Assembly: GCA_013339765.2 (NCBI GenBank)
Contig: CM023453.1
Span: forward strand, 84,262,685 to 84,326,684
Reading direction: 5' to 3'
Source: Haemaphysalis longicornis
Taxonomy: Eukaryota; Arthropoda; Arachnida; Ixodida; Ixodidae
DNA length: 64,000 bases
A program made the position numbers and the translations under genes. The notes below the pieces were generated by a model that searched no databases, was not told the origin of the DNA, and was given only the letters and a program-made list of their open reading frames with translations. Below, piece by piece: positions 44,530 to 55,585 of the stretch; position 1 is the first letter of the stretch; each line of letters starts with the position of its first letter.

Positions 44530-45720
44530 TGACTTTGCTGCCTCTGCCCTAACATATTAAATTCCTCCTAATTCCAAGCCTATATTTGCTCCTATATTTG
44601 CTTTGTTTGTATCACCTTATCTATCGCCCTATTAAGGACGCCTTACTTTTTGGTTTAAGCAGGTTTATCAGCTGCATTGGTATTCCGTCCGGGCCACTGC
44701 TGTTTGGGGGAAACCTTTTGCTCTGCTTTTTATCCAATCAAGGTAGCTCAAACTTATTTTCCTTTCCGCGGTGCTCTGTGGCGTTGATGTTATTGGCGCA
44801 GGCTTTCCTACCTCTATTTCCCTGATGTTCTCCCTAATCACTCTATGAAAATGCACCAACGGCAGCTCTCCTTCGAAATGTGTCGCCCCCTAAAGAATTT
44901 TTGATTGATGTCGTTTTTGAGCTTAGTGATTTGACATAGTTCGAAAACTTCTTGGATGCGGTTTTGTTCTTCTTCTGTATTCCTGCCATTCATTGTTCGC
45001 TTTTTTTTTTTGATCTTTGCTTGCATCATTTTCTGGACTTCTAGTTTTTTGTCCAGAATAGCTATCCCATTCTTCCTTCACTACTTACGTGTCCATACTA
45101 TTTCTTTTGCCTCTCTCTGTCCTCTCGGCGCATTCTTTCGCTGATAAATAGCCTCTTTTTTTTCCTATTTCACGAACTTTTCGGCTTTTTTCTTCCCTTT
45201 CCGTCGGTTTCACGACTTGGCTTCGTCCATGTTATGTTTTATGAACGCGATCATTTAATCGTAATCCCAATTTTGTCTGGGTACTTATTGACTTCGCCTT
45301 TTATCGTATCAGCGATGATATTTAACTGTTCGTCGTTCAAATTAGTTCCTCCGGTTAAACCGATTTCTAAATTTGTCCGGGTTGCGCCTCCAGAATGTAA
45401 GGTAATTCGCTTGTGGTCGCTTCCTAAGGTGTGTGTTCCGTTTTTATCTATCGTACTTTCCTGCAACATTTGGTATACTGTCTCGGAGACCAGACTATAG
45501 TTGATGCTGAACTATGTGTTGCAGTATTCCCACGTTATTGGCCCGTCATGCTTCTTTTCGTGTTTATATTATTAGCCGGCTTTCCTGACATAGATGTATT
45601 ACTAGAGAACCACTGTGATCTGTGAGTCTATCCAAGTCTTATATGTTGGCATTCATATCTCCAATTAAGATTATTTAACCCGAATCATTGAACAGGTTCA
45701 TATCTCTTCTCAAGAAGTTG
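44530..45720 (-). pseudogene. Non-LTR element: end of endonuclease, linker, start of RT
   Basis: Minus strand: LGSDHKRITLHSGG (endonuclease end, about 45400), a lysine-rich linker (KIKKKKRTMNGRNTEEEQNR), then EGELPLVHFHRV and SSGPDGIPMQLINLL (RT start, about 44690), where it breaks off. Frames shift repeatedly. The abrupt change at about 44520 to a different RT suggests insertion or recombination between two elements. Confidence 0.65.
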
Positions 45721-46125
45721 CCATATCCACTTGCTTTTAAACGGGGAGAACAAGATTAGTTTACGATTGCAAAATGACAACCAGCCAACGACAATCAATA
45801 AGCAACAGCAGCTCTCCGATAACTAGCCTGTTGGAAACTAAAAAAACTAACTCAGAAAGAGAGGGCAATAGTTGCCAAACTTAAGAACATGAAAGCCTTG
45901 TACGGCGGGCGAAATTGTGTTAGCCGAGCTGTCGAAGTTTATTAACAGAAGCAGGTCTAACGAAAGTATTGGGTACAACATGAAAGTGATGGAGGGAACG
46001 CTAGAAATTGGAGGAAGCTGAAGAGTAGAACGAAGCTCGTTAGGTGCAACGACAGAATGTACGCACTCAAAGATGAGTAGGGTACATGACATGGACGAGA
46101 GATTAAAAGTATCAGAACGGTTTTA
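45721..46125. other. No recognisable gene
   Basis: No motif. May include 5' sequence of one of the adjoining LINEs. Confidence 0.4.
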
Positions 46126-46129
46126 CAGC

Positions 46130-46835
46130 ACCCTATACGCCAGCACTGTTAGAGCAGGGGAAACTACTGAGTCAAAAGGGTAGCTCGTGATTTCCAACTA
46201 GTAACCAAAGACAAAGTAGAAAAGCCTCTCAAGTGCATGCCAACAGAAAAGCTGCAGGTGACGACGCCATAACCGCGGATATTTTAAAGAAGGAAGGAGA
46301 TATTTTGCTGGAGTATCTTGCTGCGCTATTTTCAGAATATAAAATAATCTAAAAGCGTCCATAGCATGAAAAAATGCCAACAATTTTGATTCACCAGAAG
46401 GGGACACTAAAGCCATTAAGAACTACAGACCCATCCTCCTACTTTCAGTTGTGGACAAGATGTTCACCAAAGAAAAAGTAACCTAATCAGTAATCGCATA
46501 GATCCTCAACAACCGAGAGAGCAGGCTGGGTTGAGGAATGAGTACTCAACAATGGATCACATCTATGTTGTCAATCAAGTGATAGAAAATCCTAGAGGCT
46601 ATAATAAACCCCTTGTCATGGCATTTATAAACTCCGAGAAAGCGTTTGGTTCAGTAAGCACTGCAGCAGTGGTGGAGACGTTGAAAGATAAGCAAACAGG
46701 GGAGATCTACATGAGACTCCCAGACGACATATAAAAATGATGTACGGGCAGGATAACACTTCACAAGCAAAGCGGCAAATTCTCGATCGCAGAGGGCGTA
46801 GGACAGGGTGATACTATCTGCCCAAGCATGTCTTA
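46130..46835 (+). pseudogene. RTE-type RT fragment, plus strand
   Basis: Reads KAAGDDAITADILKKEGDIL, EGDTKAIKNYRPILLLSVVDKMF in part, REQAGLRNEYSTMDHIYVVNQVIE, FINSEKAFGSVST (first RT Asp replaced by Asn) and EGVGQGDTICP, the RT order of RTE elements, with stops and two shifts. It resembles the element at 20886-24160 but is more decayed. Confidence 0.75.
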
Positions 46836-47876
46836 AGGTTGTATTCAGGAAATTGGTACGGCACTTTTATGTTATATATATTTTTTGCGATAGTCTGGAA
46901 TAGGTTGGGCATGTGGGGTCTTGGGCCAGTCTTTTTTATAAAAGTCCTTTTCTCATGCTTTGCGCGAAAGCCTTCTGCGCGAAGGTTGTAGCTTGGAAGT
47001 GACTGGATTCCCACGTGGCTCTTGCATGTGTGTAGCAATGATTTTGCAAAACAGTACAATAATAACAAAATGAACGGCTGAGTGTCGTAGGAATGATCTC
47101 AGATACGCGAAGAAAAATCGCCGTTAGTTTTTCTTGCTATTTTTGTCACACCACTTTAAAAAGGTCACCGGTGATTAAGACTAGGATGTTGTCTCCGAAA
47201 GGGACAGAAAGATTGACAGAACGGTAAAAAAGAAAAGTTCCATTTGAAGCACTCTACGTGTTTCACTAACTCTTCTCGTGGAATGAAACACTTCATTTCA
47301 TTTTTAGCATGTGGTTTGTATACTTACCAATAGTGCTACTGAATACCTGATTAAAATTGTACGGTGGGTGCTATGATACCGAACAGTGGTCTTTCAGGTA
47401 GGAAAACTATTCTAAAAAGTGTAACTGTTCACGTGCGTTGGTCGTACCTTCGTTTTCAACTGCGTGCGAAGCTCTTGCGGGTCTTCTTGTTCCCCGCCCT
47501 CAAGCGGCGCTTACGTTCCTGCCTAAATTTCTTTGTCGGTGTTCCAAGCGTTTGCCTCTCCAGTTTTTCTGCGACCCCTCGGTGCGGTGGTCTTATCACC
47601 AAGAAAATCTCCCTGTTGTGTTTTCAATTTCACTCCTCATGTGTTCTCGTAATGGGGGGGCCTTGTAGTGTCCTGGATCAAGCGTGGCCGATCACACACC
47701 TTCACACAGTGAAATGGTTTGTAATTTTTTAAGGGTGGCGATTTCGGGCGGTTTTTATATGGCCAGATCTTGTTGCTAACGTTTTTCATCTCTCACGAAA
47801 TATTTTGGCCTCTGATTTGAAAGTATTGGACACCCCATTTAAAAGTATTGAACGTGGAGAAAACATTTCTGTAGTA
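46836..47876. other. No recognisable gene
   Basis: A minus-strand frame at 46814-47068 and a plus-strand frame at 47364-47732 have no motif I can name. Confidence 0.45.
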
Positions 47877-48055
47877 CAATAGAACCTCGTCGATACACTT
47901 TTAAAAAGGAAAGAACCAAAGAGAGAAAAGTACAATCCGGGAAAACGTATTATGCGGTAACAAACGTACTATAGGAAATTGTTATGTGTTCACGATGGAG
48001 AGCTTAGTAACCGGGAAATCGTATTACCCGAGAACGTATCAGTGCGGTTCTACTG
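47877..48055. mobile_element. Short MITE with TA flanks (mariner/pogo type)
   Basis: Left end CAATAGAACCTCGTCGATACAC and inverted right end CAGTAGAACCGCACTGATACGT are imperfect inverted repeats. TA lies immediately outside both ends (47875-47876 and 48056-48057). Internal ACCGGGAAA and CCGGGAAAAC words add partial palindromy. No coding capacity at 179 bp. Confidence 0.7.
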
Positions 48056-48057
48056 TA

Positions 48058-49539
48058 ACTTCCTCGTCCCTGAGGTTGCATATTTGGTAAAATACAGGCC
48101 TGAAAGAAGAAAAAGGATAATTGTTCTTACTTCAATTTCCTTTTGCCTGGGAAGATAATGAATATTAGAAACTAGTTTTTTGCTGGTATACGTGACACAT
48201 ACAAATAAGAAAATGTTGTTCAGTGCTTAGCGATACCTAAACCTGTTGGTCCAATGAGATCTTGGGCGTAATTGCATGTTTTGGGATTTCCGAAACAATT
48301 TGTCAGCTCGCATAAATGTTGTTGATGGTGGGGTCATTAATTTAACCTTCACAAGCTAAAAACCAAATTTAAAAGTTTCTGTTAACAGGCCTTCGAAATC
48401 GCTTTGGAAGCATCCTAAAGTCAAAGCTCGAGGAAATGAAAACGGCTAACAGGACATTTCGACAACTACACCACATCAAGGAAAACGAAAGTCTGAAAAA
48501 TACTGAAATCTTCAGAGTACATTCCAATTATGGCATAGAAGCTCAAATGTTTGGAACGGAACCAAAAGGGCAGTGAATTGCGCTAAATGTTTTCTCAAGA
48601 CATTCTCATTTTCATTCATTGCGGTGAAGAAATAACAACCATTGCTGACAAACACCACATGAAAATGTTTTAGCACTTTTGTACCCGGTATCGCCCAATT
48701 ATTATCCAGTAGGACAAAGTTGAATTTAGGTTCTCTTAGAGGCGGTTAAAAAGTTCCTAATATATGTTGAGCTATCGACATAACCTGTCGACTATTTCTT
48801 GAAAGTATAAAGGCCCCTACGGAAAACCGAAACTGATATTTAGAGTTTTGTGCTAGAAAACAGTATAATTGTAGCGGGATTTCTAAGCTTACACAACTAA
48901 TCCAGTGAAAGTGATTGTGACCACGTCAACTCTCTAGACAACATGTTGGAGCTAGAAACTTGACATCTGGAGAGTATATTGCTACTATAGCCATACAGCT
49001 GAGTAATGGTACTATTTTTTAATTACCCATGTTTTTGTTTCGGACATCCTTCATTATCTCACACCAGTCGTAATATAAGAAGCAAGTTCTTGCTCGCATG
49101 AAAAGCTCCCACACCATTGCCTAAAAAGTTATTTCAATAGTTGCCCAACTTGAACGTAATGTAGAATCTGAATTTTCAGCAAAATTACAGCACTCCTTAA
49201 TATGCATCAGCTGTGCAAATGCACGTGCATCTTATGACGCCGGTGAAATGAACAGTGTTACTCCTCTTGGCGCGTACAGTTCATGTCTCTGCGAAAGCCA
49301 GGTTTCCAAGTGTTTGAAGTTACGCATCCAATGGAAGCAGTGGCCAAAACGTGTAGGTGCATATCTTACTGAGTGTTCATCCATGGGACCTAAGCATTTG
49401 CTAGATCCATTTTATCGGTTCTCGCCACAGGTCACTGAAGAAGTTTGACTGTGCAGATTACGCTTCGCAGTCCAAACTTTACGACTGCTTCACAGTCAAA
49501 CTATATGAATGTGAAGCTTATGCTTTATGGTCATATAGT
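48058..49539. other. AT-rich DNA without recognisable gene
   Basis: No frame above about 66 codons and no motif. Confidence 0.55.
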
Positions 49540-49745
49540 ATATGGGGCATAACGTGCCGAGCAACCCCTGGCTAAGACGCACGCCGTAATTGAATGTGGA
49601 TTAATTTTGGCCCCCTGAACATCTTTAACATGTGCTGAAATCTTACATGCGATTTGGCGTTTCGCCTCCACCAAAAAAAGCAGCCATTGATGCCGGGATT
49701 GACCCGCGACCTTGGGCACCGCAGCGCACCGCGGCGGTTATGCTC
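49540..49745 (-). mobile_element. Degraded tRNA-derived SINE, minus orientation
   Basis: On the minus strand: CCGCGGTGCGCTGCGGTGCC, GGTCGCGGGTCAATCCCGGC (box B-like), a GGAGGCGAAACGCC segment, and GCACATGTTAAAGAT then GGGGCCAAAATTAATCC. Same order as the copy at 40018-40262 with more changes. Confidence 0.7.
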
Positions 49746-50519
49746 AAGGTTTCATGATATTCTTTGTTCTTCGAAGGAAGCATGGGTGTGAATTGTCGTT
49801 CTTTTGCTTGTATATTGATACTGTTTTTGGAAAAAAAATTTAAGGAAATTTAAAAATCTTGCACCACAAAAAGCAACTTGTATACACTGTGCTGGTAGAT
49901 AAAAGAAGATGCGGTCCAGAGAGAAATATCTCAGATCTCCGAAACTTTTGAGTCAACAATGCCGGACCCAAACGGCGGCCTCTTCTCATTGCTTTCTTTT
50001 CCAATTTTGATTGTATACAGAAGTAATATTTTCCCACCGTCCTCTTTCAAACAGCTTCGTCAATGTAACACCTACTTTTCGGAAGTGGTTACGTTGTACA
50101 TCAACAGAGTTCTGGATGGTTCATGAAAAAAAACGTGTATTGCTAGCTGGCCAAGGACAAGCAACAACGCATTACAATTTGTCAATGATACTGTAAGAAT
50201 CTAGCCTCACAGCACAATAAAAGTGTGAAATATATCTATTGGAAATAAACTACAGAACACCAAACTAAAATTTGAAAGCATCGCGCTACTTTTATCTACA
50301 GTGTACTGCGGCTGCGAAGGACCATGCAGGTGGGAAGCAGATTAGAGCAATACATAAAACAATACCTGTAATATATTTCAATGGATACAAAGCAGGGATA
50401 CGAGGAAAGGAACACTCCCTTAGAAGTATGCCGCGAGCCCAAATTCAGTGCGTGCTAATTATGAAATAACACTGATCAGTAAAATGACAAATATAACAAA
50501 ATACAGACAAAAAAGTGAC
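49746..50519. other. No recognisable gene
   Basis: No coding motif or repeat family recognised. Confidence 0.5.
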
Positions 50520-52330
50520 ATGAGCTTTTATTGAATTTTAAATCAATAAGTAGCGCAGTTTAAAAGCATTTCCAGATTGCGATAACACACTTTTTTTCCT
50601 CGGTGAATTCCATACAGCAATAGATTGCGGCGAAAATGAGTTCCTGAAAACTTTAGTGCGCGTTTGATAGGGAACTGGAGTATATGCAAGCCGACTGCTC
50701 GATGTGCTTGACAAAAACGGGTGAACATATGCGGGCGCATTCACATTCAGTTTGTTGGATAGAAAAAAAATGAAAATTTAGTGTCGCTATTTTTTTTGCG
50801 AGGATCTGATTTTTGAATCTTTTTACCAGCATTATAGACGCTGTGAATCTGTTCTATTATACTTGCTAAATATAAAGCGATCTGCCCACCTCTGTACAAC
50901 CTCAAGCCTATGCGCATCTTCTTGATAGTATGGGCAGGAAACTACACGTACATATTTATGTTAGGCAAAACAAAAGTCCTGTAGGAAAAAACTTTCAATC
51001 AAATGGAGCGTTTTGTTAAATTTTGTGCAAGTAAGCCGAGTTTTCGGGTTGCTGCTGTAAACATTTTTTCGATGTGCGAGGACGACGTGGGATTGTTCGT
51101 AATTGTCAATCGCAAATATTTGTGTTCTGCAGCTTCCACTACGGTTTTGCTATTTTTTGTACGTGATTAAAAGCGGTTTTCAGTTATTGGTGATTTGAAG
51201 GAGCACAGCCTTCTCGGAATTCATAGACATCGACTGGGTTGTGCCTTGTTCGTGAAATCTCGCCAGACTACTATATGATGAAGTGTCGTTCTGGCTTGTC
51301 CCTTTCTTTAAAATTGAACAATCGTCAGCGAATGACCTAATTTGAGCATTAGGACACACAGCAGTGGTTTTATAGATTACGTACATGAGAAAAAGCATGG
51401 GTCTCAAGACGCTCCACCGAGGCACGCCCGGCGTAAGCGGCAAGCACGTGGGCGGGTACGCATCGTCATCCACAGATTGAGTTTGGTAGGACAAGTACTG
51501 CTTTACCTCAGTATTAATAAAAGAGGGAAGGCGAAATCTCTGGAGTTTGTTTAGAAGTTTACTGTGGGATACATGATCTAACGCTTGGGTAAAATAAAAA
51601 AAAACTAAAACAGTCTTCCCGGCGGAATCAAGCGTTGAAGCGATCTCATGAATAGTAGTTGTAAGCTGGGTGGTTGTGGAGAGGTTTTTGCGAAATCCGT
51701 GCTGGTGGTTTGATATCAGTTATAACGTGCAAAGGAATGTACCAGGATGTGTTCAAGTATTTTACTGCAGAATGAAGTCAGGGATATCGGGAGGTAGTGT
51801 ACTTTTCGTAGGATTCTTATTTTTTGGTAACTGCGACTAACCGGGCGACACATCAATCATCTGGAATGATAGCCAGTTATAAACAATGACGAAAAATTGC
51901 AGTACGGATATACGACACGGGCTCGGCACACCGGTGCATGAAAGCACTGGAATAATATCCAGGCCGACTGAAGGTGTTTCTTTAAGGTTCAATAAGACAG
52001 AAAAAAGACCTTCAAAAGAGCATCATCAAATGATTGTCATGGAATATGGAAGGTCTCAATAACTGGTTGTCGTGTTCATCTGGAGAGAATCTGGAATAGA
52101 ACTGTTCATTTGACACGTCAGCTCACCCCCTCGACTCTCTTACAAGCCCATCCGCGTTATATCTTGAGCCGAGAACGCGCCAGAACGTCTGAGGGTTTGT
52201 TTTAATAAACCTACGCGAAGTAACGTTAAAATATTTACTTTTCTTTCAAAAAAATATATCTTAAAAAAACTCAGGGGGCTGACTAATATGCCCCAGTATT
52301 TCAGTAATAAGTATTTTTGTGCAAAAAGAC
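50520..52330 (-). pseudogene. Heavily decayed CR1-type LINE
   Basis: Minus strand: YSRFSPDEHDNQ-type linker remnant (about 52090), LTPGVPRWSVLRPMLFLMYV and QIRSFADDCSILKKG (catalytic Asp pair, about 51330), then a C-terminal region at 50538-50744 reading TRTKVFRNSFSPQSIAVWNS, the usual CR1 ending. Many stops lie between blocks. The left end, with a TTTTATTGAATTT stretch, may be the polyadenylation region. Confidence 0.7.
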
Positions 52331-53049
52331 ACACTGAAGCTTTAGTGAAATATTTATCTTCAATGATTGCAGCTTAGTTTCAGGGCACTCAATGAAAGAA
52401 GCAAGCCACACACACACGAAGAAGCTTAGTCGCTGTTTGCTTTTTTTCATTTGTGCCTTGTGAAACTCCGAGTTGTTCTGAAAATATCGTAAGTATTGAA
52501 GTCCAGGACAAATACAACACGAAAATAAGTTCCCTCAGTAGTGTGCCGTTTATGTTTCTCCTCGTTGCGCATATTGTCATGGCGCAGCAACTGATCAAAA
52601 AACAGAGCGAACAGGAAAGATGACGTACGTAGGCGAACTTGTGCCTGCTGCCTGGCTGCAGACACGCAAGAAAGATGCTCTTACGGAAGTGCTTGGTCAT
52701 TGTCTTCTTCCGGGCTGCGCGTTTATGATAATGGTTTTCTTAAGATAGCAATGATGATTACAATGAAGGCTTACATATGAATGGCGCGCACCTACTCCGG
52801 ATGATGGCCCATAACGAAAAGAAATGCTGCATGAGAGTTGTATGCGCTCCGGCACAGATTACACACGTAGCACTATCCCTCCTTCGAAGGAACATCGTTT
52901 CAATGCGGAAGAATATATATGCATCAACAGGGTCCGAAAACAAGATGGTTGTTCGGTCGCCTTACCAGAAAACTTACGGTACCATAGAACCGATGTGAAG
53001 CGTTTAGGATGATATCGACAACGTCCGGCTACACTTACGTGTACTTCGC
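52331..53049. other. No recognisable gene
   Basis: No motif up to the assembly gap. It may hold 5' parts of the retrotransposon whose 3' end follows the gap, but I could not read RT motifs here. Confidence 0.4.
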
Positions 53050-53149
53050 NNNNNNNNNNNNNNNNNNNNNNNNNNNNNNNNNNNNNNNNNNNNNNNNNNN
53101 NNNNNNNNNNNNNNNNNNNNNNNNNNNNNNNNNNNNNNNNNNNNNNNNN
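53050..53149. other. Assembly gap of exactly 100 N
   Basis: Lies inside the retrotransposon upstream of the tRNA array. Confidence 0.97.
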
Positions 53150-53480
53150 GCCGAAAGTGTTTCCCTATGACATGTTTATGGTACTGAGCCTTCATAGTTT
53201 ATGGAGGACTAGAATGGCAGACAGACATGCTGATGTGGATGCTCGACCAGCGAGAGAGTATTTTGTGGAAAATATTTCTTACATACGAGAAGTGTACAGG
53301 ACTTTAACGAGCGTCCTGAGTGGCTTCCCGTGCTCGATGATCTGGCCACGCTAAAGCGATTTAAAAACACCATTGCCGCTAATTAGTGGTTGGTATTTTA
53401 CCCCTTTTGAATGTATTGTTTGTATTATGACTTGTGTAATGTGAACGTTTCAGGCAAAACGGCAATAAAGAAAAAAAAAA
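53150..53480 (+). pseudogene. 3' end of a non-LTR retrotransposon ending in poly(A) at a tRNA-Lys gene
   Basis: A frame from the gap reads VFPYDMFMVLSLHSLW, RTRMADRHADVDARPAREYF and VENISYIREVYRT. After a one-base shift it continues ERPEWLPVLDDLATLKRF to a stop at 53384-53386. This looks like the extreme C-terminus of a LINE ORF2 (HSLWxTRMxxRHxDxxxxPAREYF type, recalled from arthropod RT proteins, not checked). A 77-base 3' UTR follows, with AATAAA at 53464-53469 and ten A at 53471-53480. The next base is nucleotide 5 of tRNA-Lys. The frameshift suggests a decayed copy or a base-calling error. Upstream parts are behind the gap. Confidence 0.6.
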
Positions 53481-53549
53481 GGCTAGCTCAGTCGGTAGAG
53501 CATGAGACTCTTAATCTCAGGGTCGTGGGTTCGAGCCCCACGTTGGGCG
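53481..53549 (+). pseudogene. tRNA-Lys copy 1, 5' four bases replaced
   Basis: Nucleotides 5-73 are intact but GCCC at positions 1-4 is replaced by AAAA of the retrotransposon tail, so the acceptor stem cannot form. Confidence 0.85.
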
Positions 53550-53618
53550 CTCTGCTTCTTTTACTTCATTTTACCAGCTGCCAGTACCAGAAGGCCCCTG
53601 GCCACGCAAGCTTTCGTC

Positions 53619-53691
53619 GCCCGGCTAGCTCAGTCGGTAGAGCATGAGACTCTTAATCTCAGGGTCGTGGGTTCGAGCCCCACGTTGGGCG
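53619..53691 (+). tRNA. tRNA-Lys(CUU) copy 2
   Basis: Perfect cloverleaf: acceptor GCCCGGC/GTTGGGC, D stem GCTC/GAGC, anticodon stem TGAGA/TCTCA with loop CTCTTAA (anticodon CTT), T stem GTGGG/CCCAC with loop TTCGAGC. Box A TAGCTCAGTCGG and box B GGTTCGAGCCC give the internal promoter. T4 terminator follows 9 bases downstream. No intron; CCA not encoded. Confidence 0.96.
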
Positions 53692-53760
53692 CTCTGCTTC
53701 TTTTACTTAATTTTACCAGCTGCCAGTACCAGAAGGCCCCTGGCCGCACAAGCTTTCGTC

Positions 53761-53833
53761 GCCCGGCTAGCTCAGTCGGTAGAGCATGAGACTCTTAATC
53801 TCAGGGTCGTGGGTTCGAGCCCCACGTTGGGCG
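53761..53833 (+). tRNA. tRNA-Lys(CUU) copy 3
   Basis: Identical to copy 2. Its 3' spacer lacks three bases (ACCAGGCCC), giving a 139-bp unit. Confidence 0.95.
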
Positions 53834-53899
53834 CTCTGCTTCTTTTACCTCATTTTACCAGCTGCCAGTACCAGGCCCCTGGCCGCACAAGCTTTCGTC

Positions 53900-53972
53900 G
53901 CCCGGCTAGCTCAGTCGGTAGAGCATGAGACTCTTAATCTCAGGGTCGTGGGTTCGAGCCCCACGTTGGGCG
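53900..53972 (+). tRNA. tRNA-Lys(CUU) copy 4
   Basis: Identical to copy 2. Spacer variant CAGATGCC. Confidence 0.95.
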
Positions 53973-54041
53973 CTCTGCTTCTTTTACTTCATTTTACCAG
54001 ATGCCAGTACCAGAAGGCCCCTGGCCGCACAAGCTTTCGTC

Positions 54042-54115
54042 GCCCGGCTAGCTCAGTCGGTAGAGCATGAGACTCTTAATCTCAGGGTCCGTGGGTTCGA
54101 GCCCCACGTTGGGCG
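54042..54115 (+). tRNA. tRNA-Lys(CUU) copy 5, extra base in variable loop
   Basis: One added C before the T stem (AGGGTCCGTGGG). All stems pair, so it may still be functional. Confidence 0.75.
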
Positions 54116-54184
54116 CTCTGCTTCTTTTACTTCATTTTACCAGCTGGCCAGTACCAGAAGGCCCGGGCCACACAAGCTTTCGTC

Positions 54185-54257
54185 GCCCGGCTAGCTCAGT
54201 CGGTAGAGCATGAGACTCTTAATCTCAGGGTCGTGGGTTCGAGCCCCACGTTGGGCG
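54185..54257 (+). tRNA. tRNA-Lys(CUU) copy 6
   Basis: Identical to copy 2. Spacer variant CAGATGCC. Confidence 0.95.
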
Positions 54258-54326
54258 CTCTGCTTCTTTTACTTCATTTTACCAGATGCCAGTACCAGAA
54301 GGCCCCTGGCCGCACAAGCTTTCGTC

Positions 54327-54399
54327 GCCCGGCTAGCTCAGTCGGTAGAGCATGAGACTCTTAATCTCAGGGTCGTGGGTTCGAGCCCCACGTTGGGCG
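54327..54399 (+). tRNA. tRNA-Lys(CUU) copy 7
   Basis: Identical to copy 2. Spacer variant CAGCTGCC. Confidence 0.95.
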
Positions 54400-54468
54400 C
54401 TCTGCTTCTTTTACTTCATTTTACCAGCTGCCAGTACCAGAAGGCCCCTGGCCGCACAAGCTTTCGTC

Positions 54469-54541
54469 GCCCGGCTAGCTCAGTCGGTAGAGCATGAGAC
54501 TCTTAATCTCAGGGTCGTGGGTTCGAGCCCCACGTTGGGCG
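54469..54541 (+). tRNA. tRNA-Lys(CUU) copy 8
   Basis: Identical to copy 2. Spacer variants CAGATGCC and CCCCGGG. Confidence 0.95.
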
Positions 54542-54610
54542 CTCTGCTTCTTTTACTTCATTTTACCAGATGCCAGTACCAGAAGGCCCCGGGCCGCACA
54601 AGCTTTCGTC

Positions 54611-54683
54611 GCCCGGCTAGCTCAGTCGGTAGAGCATGAGACTCTTAATCTCAGGGTCGTGGGTTCGAGCCCCACGTTGGGCG
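54611..54683 (+). tRNA. tRNA-Lys(CUU) copy 9
   Basis: Identical to copy 2. Confidence 0.95.
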
Positions 54684-54752
54684 CTCTGCTTCTTTTACTT
54701 CATTTTACCAGCTGCCAGTACCAGAAGGCCCCTGGCCGCACAAGCTTTCGTC

Positions 54753-54825
54753 GCCCGGCTAGCTCAGTCGGTAGAGCATGAGACTCTTAATCTCAGGGTC
54801 GTGGGTTCGAGCCCCACGTTGGGCG
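54753..54825 (+). tRNA. tRNA-Lys(CUU) copy 10
   Basis: Identical to copy 2. Spacer variant CCCCGGG. Confidence 0.95.
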
Positions 54826-54894
54826 CTCTGCTTCTTTTACTTCATTTTACCAGCTGCCAGTACCAGAAGGCCCCGGGCCGCACAAGCTTTCGTC

Positions 54895-54971
54895 GCCCGG
54901 CTAGCTCAGTCGGTAGGTAGAGCATGAGACTCTTAATCTCAGGGTCGTGGGTTCGAGCCCCACGTTGGGCG
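54895..54971 (+). tRNA. tRNA-Lys copy 11 with 4-nt D-loop duplication
   Basis: GGTA is duplicated in the D loop (GTCGGTAGGTAGAGC). Other arms are intact. The enlarged loop may impair folding. Confidence 0.55.
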
Positions 54972-55040
54972 CTCTGCTTCTTTTACTTCATTTTACCAGC
55001 TGCCAGTACCAGAAGGCCCCGGGCCGCACAAGCTTTCGTC

Positions 55041-55113
55041 GCCCGGCTAGCTCAGTCGGTAGAGCATGAGACTCTTAATCTCAGGGTCGTGGGTTCGAGC
55101 CCCACGTTGGGCG
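55041..55113 (+). tRNA. tRNA-Lys(CUU) copy 12
   Basis: Identical to copy 2. Confidence 0.95.
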
Positions 55114-55182
55114 CTCTGCTTCTTTTACTTCATTTTACCAGCTGCCAGTACCAGAAGGCCCCGGGCCGCACAAGCTTTCGTC

Positions 55183-55255
55183 GCCCGGCTAGCTCAGTCG
55201 GTAGAGCATGAGACTCTTAATCTCAGGGTCGTGGGTTCGAGCCCCACGTTGGGCG
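55183..55255 (+). tRNA. tRNA-Lys(CUU) copy 13
   Basis: Identical to copy 2. Confidence 0.95.
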
Positions 55256-55324
55256 CTCTGCTTCTTTTACTTCATTTTACCAGCTGCCAGTACCAGAAGG
55301 CCCCTGGCCGCACAAGCTTTCGTC

Positions 55325-55397
55325 GCCCGGCTAGCTCAGTCGGTAGAGCATGAGACTCTTAATCTCAGGGTCGTGGGTTCGAGCCCCACGTTGGGCG
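55325..55397 (+). tRNA. tRNA-Lys(CUU) copy 14
   Basis: Identical to copy 2; last intact copy before a damaged block. Confidence 0.95.
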
Positions 55398-55452
55398 CTC
55401 TGCTTCTTTTACTTCATTACCAGCTGCCAGTACCAGAAGGCCCCTGGCCGCC

Positions 55453-55523
55453 AGCTTTCTGCCAGTACGGTAGAGCATGAGACTCTTAATCTCAGGGTCG
55501 TGGGTTCGGCCCCGTTGGGGCCG
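55453..55523 (+). pseudogene. tRNA-Lys copy 15, strongly damaged
   Basis: The acceptor 5' side and part of the D arm are replaced by CTGCCAGTACGG, and the T arm has lost bases (GGGTTCGGCCCCGTT). The anticodon arm is intact. Confidence 0.85.
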
Positions 55524-55585
55524 CTTCTTTTACTTCATTTTAAGCTGCCAGTACCAGAAGGCCCCGGGCCGCACAAGCTTTCGTC

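Noticed and set aside
46380..46420. GGGGACACTAAAG as another transposon terminus
   Set aside because: It falls inside the RTE reverse transcriptase frame (EGDTKAIKNYRP) and has no inverted partner.
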